From NCBI RefSeq assembly GCF_026339995.1, contig NZ_JAPEPT010000001.1, positions 942,501 to 1,006,500 on the forward strand: 64,000 nucleotides of DNA. Reading direction: 5' to 3'. Position numbers and translations under genes: made by a program. The notes under the pieces were generated by a model, which saw nothing but the letters and a program-made list of their open reading frames with translations, did no database searches and was not told the DNA's origin. The stretch comes from Streptomyces sp. NBC_01481. GTDB lineage: Bacteria > Actinomycetota > Actinomycetes > Streptomycetales > Streptomycetaceae. Below are positions 26,901-34,556 of the stretch, piece by piece. The stretch's first letter is position 1. Each line of letters starts with the position of its first letter.

Positions 26901-27090
26901 GCAACAGCCAGGGGAGTCGATGCGCCGGGCGGTTGAGAAAGACACCCAGGGAAATACCGATGACGCCGAGCGCTCCAATTCCTACGAAGATCAGCCGATG
27001 CTGCGGAAATGTGTAGTAGAGCGCCGTCAGCAGGATGATGCATGCGCTGACGGCGGCCATCGCGGCCAGGCTTCGCAGTCGCGGGTTCAC
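23911..27090 (-). CDS. Membrane GGDEF-EAL cyclic-di-GMP enzyme with GAF-like and PAS domains
   Basis: 1059 aa. About the first 305 residues form roughly ten membrane helices; then a GAF-like region (about 330-490), a PAS domain (about 490-610, NASDVILILDDDDRIRYASPS), GGDEF (RIGGDEF near 691, intact) and EAL (GFEALVRW near 817, with DDFGTGYSS). Both catalytic signatures are kept, so it may make and break c-di-GMP, as in Streptomyces Cdg/Rmd proteins. GTG follows GGAGGTGAG. Its stop abuts the possible ATG of the synthetase, so a signalling enzyme is the first gene of a biosynthetic operon. Three 16-bp iterons lie 150-200 bp upstream. Confidence 0.9.
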   Translation of the reverse strand: MNPRLRSLAAMAAVSACIILLTALYYTFPQHRLIFVGIGALGVIGISLGVFLNRPAHRLPWLLLAAGNFAFAAGQATQIILIDLLQEEMPFPSIADGFYLAAYPLYAAGLLGFVHWRTGWRDRASLVDALTLTVGLALLSWIFLIDPLAHIEGITWVQKAFSIAYPLGDILVLAMLLRLLAGRGGRSPALMLLTAGTVGLLAADVAYGLIVLNGTWRTGSVVELGWAVLYGAWAAAALHPSMRSLTQPVAWRGETGVGRLSLLTLASLIAPAILLIEALRGVRSNVGVIGVFSAVLFVLVLYRLAGVAATHRQAVGREKVLRIAVSSLGGARDVRDVAASAHAAVTELMPHGPPRSALLTPPDNALWVNGAHSGVHGPAAERVTAAVRELTTSGENRLVPLDGLGPDLADCLTSQDEEPSRTDQALICPLSSQDHPAGDPLIGALIVAGDEQDLLVLRETLATLAAQTALAVARVALAQEVNRRNSEVYFRTLVQNASDVILILDDDDRIRYASPSADQVLGIPDLEGTLLIDLVPPQDSRGVVETLGRIRTREHQGRREHWRMVRTDRATIEVEVRWSDLREEATVGGVVLTLQDVTEQRKLERELTHQAFHDPLTGLANRILFQERVNHALVQAQRDGTVVGVLFVDVDDFKVVNDIHGHSVGDELLVALSLRLSTTVRASDTAARIGGDEFALLVEGSIGPEGVERFTENVMTVFAETFRLSVGPVSTYASIGVATTEDSIDSVELLTHADLALYAAKTAGKRQWRRYQPELQSGMAERAKLQEGLDSSPIETSFLVLYQPIVELASGRISGFEALVRWPSTRGMVLPEQFITLAEESGQIVPLGAWVLDQAAAEAVRWQGSVLRDGTADRIQPYVSVNVSPRQFRDAEFYQVIRRALDLSGIEPSSLVLELTESVLMYNDERILAEMSSLTDLGIRIAIDDFGTGYSSLSYLREFPISILKIDKSFVDELGRSPEQYALVEGITHLADTLGLTVIAEGVEDVRQQELLTSIGCKFGQGYLFAEPVSAEEAEQLVLAPPLGRLTGLPEEAPAERKR

Positions 27091-27239
27091 CCCAACTCAC
27101 CTCCAGGGAGGGCCACTTGTCGGGCGGACCGAGCTGGGCGAACGGCACCGGGCGTCGGCGGAGAAGCCCGTGGGATCGGGCTGAAAAAGGAGAATCTCTC
27201 CGGGGCCGGGATTCGGTCCTGGTTGCACGGGAACACGAT

Positions 27240-27287
27240 CGCCGGTATACGCAGTCACCGGTACACTCGGTCGCCGGTATACGGGCT
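27240..27287. repeat. Three tandem 16-bp iterons in the divergent promoter region
   Basis: Three copies at 27240-27255, 27256-27271 and 27272-27287 share the core (G/A)CCGGTA(T/C)AC in exact 16-bp register. The first and third are identical over their first 12 bases, and the core is near-palindromic around GTATAC. They sit between the GGDEF-EAL operon (minus) and the MFS gene (plus) in a 401-bp gap without other coding features, so they probably form a shared operator for a regulator encoded elsewhere. Confidence 0.6.
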
Positions 27288-27491
27288 CCTTCTCGCCAAG
27301 ACATCGACGTGTCTTCGACCCAGCTTACCCGGCTCGCCATTTCCCGCATGCGCAGGGAGAGATACCCCAACGCGCAAGGAGAAATACCGTGTCGCGTCGC
27401 GAGATGCCGCGCCGTACGTGAAAATGGAGGACGCGGAAACCGGACCGGATCCGCCCAGCGACGATCGGCTCCTGATGGAGCGTGGAGTCCC

Positions 27492-28682
27492 ATGCTCTCC
27501 GATTACCGCCGGATCTTTTCTCCTGCAGGCACTCTGCTCTTCTCCGCCGCGGGCTTCATTGCCCGTCTTCCGCTGGCGATGATCGGCGTCGGCATCATCA
27601 CCATGCTGTCGCAGCTCGGCTTCGAGTGGTGGCTCGCCGGCTCGGTCTCCGCCACGCAGGCGATCGCCGCCGCGGCAATCGGACCGCAGATCTCCCGGCT
27701 GGTGGACCGTCACGGCCAGCGCCGGGTGGTCCTCCCGGCGACGGCCGTGACGGTCGCGGCCATTGGTGCGCTGCTGCTGTGCGCCCGGTACGCCGCCCCG
27801 GCCTGGACGCTTTACATCGCGGCGGCGGTAGCCGGCTGCATGCCCAGCATGGGCGCGCTCGTCAGGTCCCGCTGGGCGGAGATCTACCTGCAGTCACCGC
27901 GGCTGCTGCACACCGCGTACTCGCTGGAGTCGGTGCTCGACGAGGTGATCTACGTCGTCGGCCCGGCCCTGGCGATCACTCTGTCGACCAGCGTCAGCGC
28001 CGAGGCAGGACCGCTGGCGGCCGGGGTCCTGCTCGCCGTCGGCGTCCTGCTGTTCGCCGCCCAGCGGCGTACGGAACCGCCGGTGCGCCACGAGTCGCAG
28101 CGCCCCGGGGGCAGCGTGCTGCGCATCCCGGGACTCGGCCTGTTGGTGCTGACGCTGACGTCGGTGGGAGTGGCCTACGGTTCGGTGGAGGTTGCGACGG
28201 TGGCGTTCGCCGACGCCCACCACCACAAGGGGTTCTCCGGCCTGCTGCTGGGGGTGTACGCGCTCGGCTCGGGCCTGGCGGGCGCGGCCTTCGGAGCGAT
28301 CAGGCCGCGGGGGGCGATCACGCGGCGGTTGCTGGTCAGCGTCTGCGCGATGGCGGTGACGATGGCACCGCTGTTGTTCGCGCCGAATCTCGCGGTGCTG
28401 GCCGGGATGCTCTTTGTGGCGGGCATGGCCATCGCGCCGACCCTGATCACCGCGATGGGGCTGGTGAGCCACCTGGCGCCGGCCTCTCAGCTCACCGAGA
28501 GCATCACCTGGCTCGTCTCGGGCCTCTCCGTCGGGGTGGCGCTGGGCTACGCCGCGTCCGGATGGGTGGTCGATGTGGCGGGGGCCTCGGCGGGCTACCG
28601 CGTGCCGTGCGGGGCGGCCCTGCTCGCCGCCGCGACGGTCTCGCTCGCCCTGCCCCGGCTGACCCGGGCCGGCGTGCAGTGA
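27492..28682 (+). CDS. MFS transporter
   Basis: 396 aa, about twelve transmembrane helices. The loop 2-3 region reads SRLVDRHGQRRVV; a charged loop (RRTEPPVRHESQRPGG) marks the centre. This type resembles the sugar-efflux/drug-efflux YceL-like MFS proteins of actinomycetes. It is divergent from the GGDEF-EAL/NRPS/LFT operon and shares the iteron-bearing gap, so it is the likely exporter of that system's peptide. The ATG at 27492 has GGAG about ten bases upstream; the open frame extends upstream without similarity. Confidence 0.83.
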   Translation: MLSDYRRIFSPAGTLLFSAAGFIARLPLAMIGVGIITMLSQLGFEWWLAGSVSATQAIAAAAIGPQISRLVDRHGQRRVVLPATAVTVAAIGALLLCARYAAPAWTLYIAAAVAGCMPSMGALVRSRWAEIYLQSPRLLHTAYSLESVLDEVIYVVGPALAITLSTSVSAEAGPLAAGVLLAVGVLLFAAQRRTEPPVRHESQRPGGSVLRIPGLGLLVLTLTSVGVAYGSVEVATVAFADAHHHKGFSGLLLGVYALGSGLAGAAFGAIRPRGAITRRLLVSVCAMAVTMAPLLFAPNLAVLAGMLFVAGMAIAPTLITAMGLVSHLAPASQLTESITWLVSGLSVGVALGYAASGWVVDVAGASAGYRVPCGAALLAAATVSLALPRLTRAGVQ

Positions 28683-28732
28683 GCTCGCCGAGCGTATCGG
28701 GTGCCCGGCGCCGCCGATGCCGGGTGGCGCCG

Positions 28733-29152
28733 TCAGTCCGTCGCGAGGGAGATCTCCGTCGACTTGATCAGCGCGACGACCGAGGACCCCGCCGTCAGGC
28801 CCAGATCGGCGACCGCGTCCTTCGTGATCGCGGCCGTCAACTCGCCGCCGACGACGCCGATCTTGACGCTCGCCATCGCGCCACCGGCGGTGATGCCGTT
28901 GACCGTGCCCGGGATCTGATTGCGGATGCTCAGGCCCTCGACCGCGGCCGTGGCCAGGGAGACCTCCGTGGACTTCATCAGGACGCGGACGGCCGAGCCC
29001 GGGGCGAGGCCCAGCTCCTGGGCGGCCTCCAGCGTGATCGCGGCGGTGATCTCCTGGCCGCCCTCCAGGCGGACCTTGACGGTCGCCATGACCTCGCCGG
29101 GATGGACGGAGACGACCGTGCCGGGGATCTGATTGCGGATGCTCAGGCTCAT
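28733..29152 (-). CDS. Tandem Mop (molbindin/TOBE) molybdate-binding protein
   Basis: 139 aa made of two Mop repeats of about 68 residues, each opening with LSIRNQIPGTV and ending with KSTE(V/I)SLAT. Mop proteins store or buffer molybdate/tungstate in oligomers; a di-Mop form packs as a trimer of dimers (molbindin-like). It is small, cytoplasmic and has no signal peptide. It is convergent with the MFS gene and belongs functionally to the molybdate locus ahead, although the protease gene separates them. ATG has only a weak GGTG Shine-Dalgarno. Confidence 0.87.
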   Translation of the reverse strand: MSLSIRNQIPGTVVSVHPGEVMATVKVRLEGGQEITAAITLEAAQELGLAPGSAVRVLMKSTEVSLATAAVEGLSIRNQIPGTVNGITAGGAMASVKIGVVGGELTAAITKDAVADLGLTAGSSVVALIKSTEISLATD

Positions 29153-29285
29153 GGAAGCACCGTAGCCACGGGCGCGGGCGGAGGCCGGTCGGCGCGCTTA
29201 CGTCACCCGGCGGCGGTCGGGACGAGCCGGACGCACGTGGGCGCGCCCCTCAGCGGGGCGCGCCCACGGGTCCGGTGACCGCCGG

Positions 29286-30542
29286 TCAGAAGGACGAGAC
29301 CCGCAGCAGGCTCTCCTTGGTGCCGTCGGGGTCCTGGGAGGGCCAGGTCCAGTCGAGGCTGCCGGCGGCCTGCAGGGCCGTCTTGACGGACAGGGGTGAT
29401 GCGGTGGGGTGGGTGGCTCGGTACAGCGCCGCGCCGCCCGCGACGTGGGGTGCCGCCATCGAGGTGCCGGACAGCGTCGAATAGCCGCCGAACCTGTAGG
29501 TGGAGCGGATGCACACGCCCGGCGCGATCAGGTCGACGTCGGCGCCGTAGTTGGAGAAGTCGGCGAAGGTGTCGTCCTGGTCGTTCATGCAGCTGGCCTG
29601 CCCGAGGCCTCCGGGCTTGCCGTCGAAGTCGGCCAGGGCGCTGACGGTGATCACTTCGTCGTACGCGGCGGGGACGGTGTTCTTCGCGTCGGCGTGGGCA
29701 TTGGCCGCCGCAACGGTGTAGGTGACGCCCTTGGCGACCGAATCGCAGATCGCCCGGTGCTCGGCATCGCCGTTGGTCCTGCCGCAGTTGCCGTCGTCGG
29801 TGCCCTCGCCGCCCAGGCTCATGTTGGCGACGTCGATCTGGTCGGCGTGCTGGGTGACGTAGTCGATGCCGCAGATGACGTCCGACGTGCTGCCCCAGCC
29901 GGCGGCGTTGAGCACCTGCACCGGCCAGATCCGGACGCCCGGCGCCATGCCGACGACTCCGGTGCCGTTGTCCAGAGCGCCGATGATTCCGGCGACATGG
30001 GTGCCGTGGCCGTGGTAGTCCTCGGGCGGCAGGAAGGGGATCGTGCAGTTCTTGCCACCGGCTCTGTACACATTCAGGTCCGGGTGGTTCAGATTGACGC
30101 CGGTGTCGATGACCGCGACATCGGCGTTGACCCGGGTGTCCTTGCCGTCGATGGCGGCGGTGGGGCTCAGGTCGGCCTCCGCACGGTTCACACCGGTCGG
30201 GACCGACTGGGCGGCGGCTCGTACCCACTTGTCGGGCTGCACCGAAACCTGGGGGTCGGCGGCGAGCGCGGCTGCGGCGCTCGGGGTCATGGATGCCGCA
30301 TAGCCGTGGACGGCGTAGCGGTAGACGTGGTGCACCACGGCACCGAAGGTGGAGGCCTGCTCCACAGCCGCGTCCACAGCCGCGTCCATTTCGGCTTCCC
30401 CGCGAGTGGTGGTGTCCGCGAGGGTCACGATGTACCGGCCGGGGATCTGACCGGACGGGACGGACTCCTTGGCCGCGGAAGGAGTCGGTGTAGCAGTCAG
30501 CAGGGCCAGAGCAAGGAGGGCGGCGCCGAAAAGTTTGGGCAT
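29286..30542 (-). CDS. Secreted S8 subtilisin-family serine protease
   Basis: 418 aa. A signal peptide (to about residue 24) is followed by an I9-type propeptide (GRYIVTLADTT...) and the S8 catalytic domain: Asp in AVIDTGVNLNHPDL (near 143), His in HGHGTHVAG (near 181), Ser in GTSMAAPH (near 360), with the oxyanion Asn in the VAAANAHAD region. There is no C-terminal extra domain. It should be exported by Sec and matured by pro-region cleavage. ATG follows GAAAGG. Its place inside the molybdate locus gives no functional clue; it has its own promoter in the 406-bp divergent gap (30543-30948), which has no other gene. Confidence 0.9.
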   Translation of the reverse strand: MPKLFGAALLALALLTATPTPSAAKESVPSGQIPGRYIVTLADTTTRGEAEMDAAVDAAVEQASTFGAVVHHVYRYAVHGYAASMTPSAAAALAADPQVSVQPDKWVRAAAQSVPTGVNRAEADLSPTAAIDGKDTRVNADVAVIDTGVNLNHPDLNVYRAGGKNCTIPFLPPEDYHGHGTHVAGIIGALDNGTGVVGMAPGVRIWPVQVLNAAGWGSTSDVICGIDYVTQHADQIDVANMSLGGEGTDDGNCGRTNGDAEHRAICDSVAKGVTYTVAAANAHADAKNTVPAAYDEVITVSALADFDGKPGGLGQASCMNDQDDTFADFSNYGADVDLIAPGVCIRSTYRFGGYSTLSGTSMAAPHVAGGAALYRATHPTASPLSVKTALQAAGSLDWTWPSQDPDGTKESLLRVSSF

Positions 30543-30911
30543 CCCGGACCTTTCGTGAGAGCGGTGGAGGGCGAGCCAACCCGGCAATTCCGGGGCATTT
30601 GCCCTGGAAATATTCGGTTCGCTATCGCGCTCACAGCTAGCAGGTTTGCGGCGATGCGACAGCCCGACATACGGCGCCCAGGGGATTCTCTGACCCTCTG
30701 TCAACCATGTGGCCCTGTACGGACCCTCGCTGCCTCGCCCCGCCGCCCGGGCCGGTTCCAGGCCCGGGCCATACGGGTCCGTAGCCGGGACCGGCCGCGG
30801 ATTCTCAGGCTCATGAATCCGCCGTGAGGGCGGCGGCGCCCGCTCGCCGGGCTGTGCTTTGGGCCTTCGTCCAACCGGTCTGGCATTTGCTATGAAGCAG
30901 CGCTCCATGGC

Positions 30912-30941
30912 TTGTAAATGCTGGTCCATCCTGCCTACCGT
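30912..30941 (+). promoter_or_regulatory. Promoter for leaderless HTH-Mop gene
   Basis: TTGTAA (30912-30917) and TACCGT (30936-30941, TAnnnT type) are 18 bases apart. Transcription would start about seven bases after the -10, at the ATG at 30949, giving a leaderless mRNA, which agrees with the lack of a Shine-Dalgarno site. Confidence 0.4.
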
Positions 30942-30948
30942 GTCGCAT

Positions 30949-31344
30949 ATGCAGTCCTACACAATCGGCCAGGCGGCGCGCCTGCTGGGCGTCAGCGCCG
31001 ACACCGCGCGCCGCTGGGCCGACGCCGGCCGGGTCGTGACCCATCGCGACGAGAGCGGCCGTCGGCTTGTCGACGGCCGTGATCTGGCCGCTTTCTCGGT
31101 CGAGGTCGCCCAGAGCGGCACCGGCGACGAGGAGGTCTCGTACACCTCGGCCCGCAACGCCTTTCCCGGCATCGTCACCGCCGTGAAGCTCGGCGATGTC
31201 GCCGCGCAGGTCGAGATTCAGGCCGGTCCGCACCGGCTGGTCTCCCTGTTGACCCGGGAGGCTGTCGAAGAGCTGGGACTGGAAGTCGGCATGCAGGCCA
31301 CCGCCCGCGTGAAGTCGACCAGCGTGCACATCGACCGCACCTGA
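30949..31344 (+). CDS. HTH-Mop molybdate-responsive regulator
   Basis: 131 aa. Residues 1-48 form a MerR/excisionase-type helix-turn-helix (SYTIGQAARLLGVSADTARR, then WADAGRVVTHRD); residues about 65-131 form one Mop domain (RNAFPGIVTAVKLGDVAAQV). It would bind DNA and sense molybdate, doing the job of ModE. It precedes modA by about 100 bp on the same strand, so it probably controls the transporter and perhaps itself. It appears to be translated from a leaderless mRNA. Confidence 0.83.
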   Translation: MQSYTIGQAARLLGVSADTARRWADAGRVVTHRDESGRRLVDGRDLAAFSVEVAQSGTGDEEVSYTSARNAFPGIVTAVKLGDVAAQVEIQAGPHRLVSLLTREAVEELGLEVGMQATARVKSTSVHIDRT

Positions 31345-31446
31345 GCAGCTGACAGCCCACCTTCTTCCGCCTTCCGCTTCTTCCGCAGTGGCGTCGTCCG
31401 TCCCCGACGCGGCCTTTCCCTACCGCTTTTGCCAAGGAGTCCCGTC

Positions 31447-32247
31447 ATGTCGTACGCCTTCACCCGGCGCCGTACCGCTGCCGTCGTCCTGACCGCCGCC
31501 CTGCTCGTGCCGCTGGCCGGCTGCGGCAGCGACGACGCCAAACCGGACAGCGGCGCGAAGACCGGCGCATCCGGCACGCCGAATGCCGCTCTGATCGTGC
31601 TGGCCGCCTCCTCGCTGACCGATGTCTTCAAGACCGCCGGTGCCGCGTACGAGAAGTCCCACCCCGGCTCGAAGATCACCTTCTCCTTCGCCGGGTCGCA
31701 GGAACTCGCCGCCCAGGTCAAGCAGGGCGCCCCCGCCGACGCGCTGGTCACCGCCGACACCAAGACCATGGACGGTCTGAAGTCCGACACCGGCACCCCG
31801 ACGGTGATCGCCAAGAACCGTCTGGTCATCGCCACCGTCGAGGGCAACCCGAAGAAGGTCGACGAACTCAAGGACCTCGCCGACAGCACGCTGAAGGTCG
31901 TCCTCGCAGCGCCCGAGGTCCCCGTCGGCCGCTACAGCAAGAAGATCCTGGACTCTCAGAAGATCGTGGTGAAGCCGGTCTCGGAGGAGCCCAACGTCCG
32001 GGCCGTCCTCAGCAAGGTCGAGCTCGGTGAGGCCGACGCGGGTCTCGTCTACAAGACGGATGCCGCCACAGCCACCGGCAAGGTCGACGCCGTCGAGATC
32101 CCCGACGCGCAGAACGCCATCGCCCAGTACCCGGCCGCGACCCTGAAGACGTCCAAGAACAGCGAGGCCGCCGCCGCGTTCGTGCAGTGGCTGTCCACGC
32201 CCGAGGCGCAGAAGATCCTCAAGGACGCGGGCTTCCAGCAGCCGTAA
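31447..32247 (+). CDS. modA: ModA molybdate-binding lipoprotein
   Basis: 266 aa. A signal peptide with lipobox VPLAGC anchors it to the membrane; then the periplasmic-binding fold: [62 protein letters not shown]. The two SS-type segments bind the molybdate oxygens in this family. It delivers MoO4 2- to the permease encoded next. ATG follows CAAGGAGTC. The 68-bp gap to modBC holds a strong hairpin. Confidence 0.93.
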   Translation: MSYAFTRRRTAAVVLTAALLVPLAGCGSDDAKPDSGAKTGASGTPNAALIVLAASSLTDVFKTAGAAYEKSHPGSKITFSFAGSQELAAQVKQGAPADALVTADTKTMDGLKSDTGTPTVIAKNRLVIATVEGNPKKVDELKDLADSTLKVVLAAPEVPVGRYSKKILDSQKIVVKPVSEEPNVRAVLSKVELGEADAGLVYKTDAATATGKVDAVEIPDAQNAIAQYPAATLKTSKNSEAAAAFVQWLSTPEAQKILKDAGFQQP

Positions 32248-32256
32248 CCGCCGTAC

Positions 32257-32292
32257 GCGGGCTGCCCGGTGCGGGGGGGCCGGGCAGCCCGC
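32257..32292 (+). terminator. Intercistronic hairpin between modA and modBC
   Basis: A perfect 13-bp GC-rich stem (32257-32269 with 32280-32292) with a 10-base G-rich loop and no T-run. In this position it more likely protects the 3' end of the modA message, raising binding-protein levels over permease, than fully stops transcription. Confidence 0.6.
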
Positions 32293-32315
32293 CACCAGAC
32301 CCCCGGGAACATCCG

Positions 32316-34241
32316 ATGAGACGTCCGCGCACGCGTGGCATCCGCACCACCCCGGTCGCGCTCGCTGTGCCCGCGCTCCTCGCGATCGCGTTCCTGCTGA
32401 TGCCGCTGATCGGCATCCTCGCCCGGACCGCCTGGGGCGATCTCGGTACGCATCTGACCAGCCCGGGCGTCACCGAGGCGCTGCGGCTGTCGCTGCTCGT
32501 CTCCTTCTGGGCACTCGGTCTCTCCCTGCTCCTCGGGGTGCCGCTGGCCTGGCTGCTGGCCCGCGTCGACTTCCCGGGCAAGGCGCTCGTACGCTCCCTC
32601 GTTCTGCTCCCGATGGTGCTGCCGCCGACCGTCGGGGGCGTGGCGCTGCTCCTCGGCTTCGGGCGCCGGGGACTGCTCGGCCCCTGGCTGGAGGGGACGT
32701 TCGGCATCACGCTGCCCTTCCACACCTCGGGCGCGGTCGTCGCGGCGACGTTCGTCGCGATGCCGTTCCTCGTCATCAGCCTCGAAGGCGCCATCGGGGG
32801 CCTGCGTCCGAGCTACGAGGAGACCGCGGCCTCGCTCGGAGCCACGCCGCTGCGGGTGTTCCTCACCGTCACGCTGCCCATGGTGGCTCCCGGGCTCGTC
32901 GCCGGGGCGGCCCTCACCTGGGCGCGTGCGCTGGGCGAGTTCGGCGCGACCATCACCTTCGCCGGCAATCTGCCCGGCACCACACAGACCCTGCCCCTCC
33001 AGGTCTATCTGCTGCTCCAGTCCCAGCCGGAGGCGGCCACCTCGCTGTCCCTGCTGCTGCTCGCCATCGCCATGGCGGTGCTCGTCGCCCTGCGCGGGCG
33101 CTGGACCGGCGGGACCCCGGCCCGGGCAGCAGGCGGACAGCGCCCCCAGGACGGCCCCGAACCGGCCCCGGCCGGCCCGCGGGCGGACTTTCCCGTATTG
33201 GACGAGAACTGGCGGCTGCACGCCCGCGTCACCGGCTTCAACGAGCTCACCCTGGACGCCGAGCCCGGCACCACCATCGCCGTCGTCGGCCCCAACGGCG
33301 CGGGCAAGACCACCCTGTTGCGCGCCCTGCTCGGCCTGACCCCGCGAGCCCATGCGGCACTGCGCCTCGGCGACGCCGATGTCACCGATCTGCCCCCGCA
33401 CCGCCGCGGCGTGGCCTGGGTGCCCCAGGACGGCGCCCTCTTCCCGCACTTGAGCGCCCTGAGCAATACGGCCTACGGGCTGCGCGCCCACGGCGTCCCG
33501 CGCGCCCAGGCCCGCCGCAGCGCCCAGGACTGGCTCGACCGGCTCGGCGTCGGCCACCTCGCCCACCGCAGGCCCGCCCAGCTCTCCGGCGGCCAGGCCC
33601 AGCGTGTCGCCCTGGCGCGGGCGCTGGCCGCCCGGCCCCGGCTGCTGCTGCTCGACGAGCCGCTCGCCGCACTCGACCAGACCACCCGGGCACGGGTACG
33701 CCACACTCTGCGCACCCACCTCGACGGCTTCGGCGGCGTCTGCCTGATCGTCACCCACGACCCGGTGGAGGCCGTCTCACTGGCCGACCGCGTTCTCGTA
33801 CTGGACGAGGGCCGCGCCATCCAGGACGCGCCGCCCTCCGAGGTCACCCGCCACCCCCGCTCACCGTGGGTCGCCCGGATGCTCGGCCGCAACGCCTGGC
33901 CGGGCACAGCGACTTCGGACGGCCTTGCCCTCCCCGGCGGCGGGCTTCTGGTCGTCGCCGATCCGCTGCCCGTCGGCACCGAGGCGCTGGCGATCATCGC
34001 GCCGGAAGCGGTCGCGGTGCATCGCGACAAGCCCGGCGGCAGCCCGCGCAACGTCTGGCCGGGCACCGTCAGGGAGATCACCGCCAGTGGCAGCCGGCTG
34101 CGGATCCTCATCGCCTCGCCGCAGGCGCCGGACCTCGTCGCCGAGATCACCCCTCAGGCGGCAGCGGAACTCGGCCTCGCTGAGGGGACTTCCGTATGGA
34201 CAAGTGTCAAGGCGACAGAAGCCGTTGTTGTCACTCTGTGA
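32316..34241 (+). CDS. modBC: Fused molybdate ABC transporter permease-ATPase (ModB-ModC)
   Basis: 641 aa. Residues 1-265 are the ModB permease (about five helices with the EAA-type loop EETAASLGATPLRVF). After a Pro/Ala linker comes the ATPase: Walker A GPNGAGKTT (near 325), LSGGQAQR signature (near 422), LLLLDEPLAALD. The C-terminal 70 residues are a TOBE/Mop-like domain (NVWPGTVREITA) that may sense molybdate. Many bacteria use separate modB and modC; the fusion is known in actinomycetes. ATG has CCGGGAAC upstream. Confidence 0.93.
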   Translation: MRRPRTRGIRTTPVALAVPALLAIAFLLMPLIGILARTAWGDLGTHLTSPGVTEALRLSLLVSFWALGLSLLLGVPLAWLLARVDFPGKALVRSLVLLPMVLPPTVGGVALLLGFGRRGLLGPWLEGTFGITLPFHTSGAVVAATFVAMPFLVISLEGAIGGLRPSYEETAASLGATPLRVFLTVTLPMVAPGLVAGAALTWARALGEFGATITFAGNLPGTTQTLPLQVYLLLQSQPEAATSLSLLLLAIAMAVLVALRGRWTGGTPARAAGGQRPQDGPEPAPAGPRADFPVLDENWRLHARVTGFNELTLDAEPGTTIAVVGPNGAGKTTLLRALLGLTPRAHAALRLGDADVTDLPPHRRGVAWVPQDGALFPHLSALSNTAYGLRAHGVPRAQARRSAQDWLDRLGVGHLAHRRPAQLSGGQAQRVALARALAARPRLLLLDEPLAALDQTTRARVRHTLRTHLDGFGGVCLIVTHDPVEAVSLADRVLVLDEGRAIQDAPPSEVTRHPRSPWVARMLGRNAWPGTATSDGLALPGGGLLVVADPLPVGTEALAIIAPEAVAVHRDKPGGSPRNVWPGTVREITASGSRLRILIASPQAPDLVAEITPQAAAELGLAEGTSVWTSVKATEAVVVTL

Positions 34242-34556
34242 GTATTGATCGTCGAACAGGGCGGGAAACCGGCCAACTCTGAACAAAAGTCGAGCACTCT
34301 TTATCCTTTCCCGGCAGCGGTCGGAATGGTCGCCGGTTCCCGGAACTCTTGTTCCCCGCCTGGGGTTTGTGTAAGGGTGAGCTTCCTCGCGTCTGAACAT
34401 GGTGTTTCTTGTTCAGTCGTTCGAATTTCACCGCGGTATAGACCAAGTAGGGCGCATCCTTTCAAGCGACAGAAATTTCTCCGGGCCGTCAACTCGGACC
34501 GGGGAACCGGCAACCGTTCAACCCCCCACCGCAATGCCCTGGATGGAAACACGTCT

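Noticed and set aside
25105..27582. 825-aa plus-strand open frame leading into the MFS region
   Set aside because: Antisense to the GGDEF-EAL gene; the exporter starts at 27492 in another frame.
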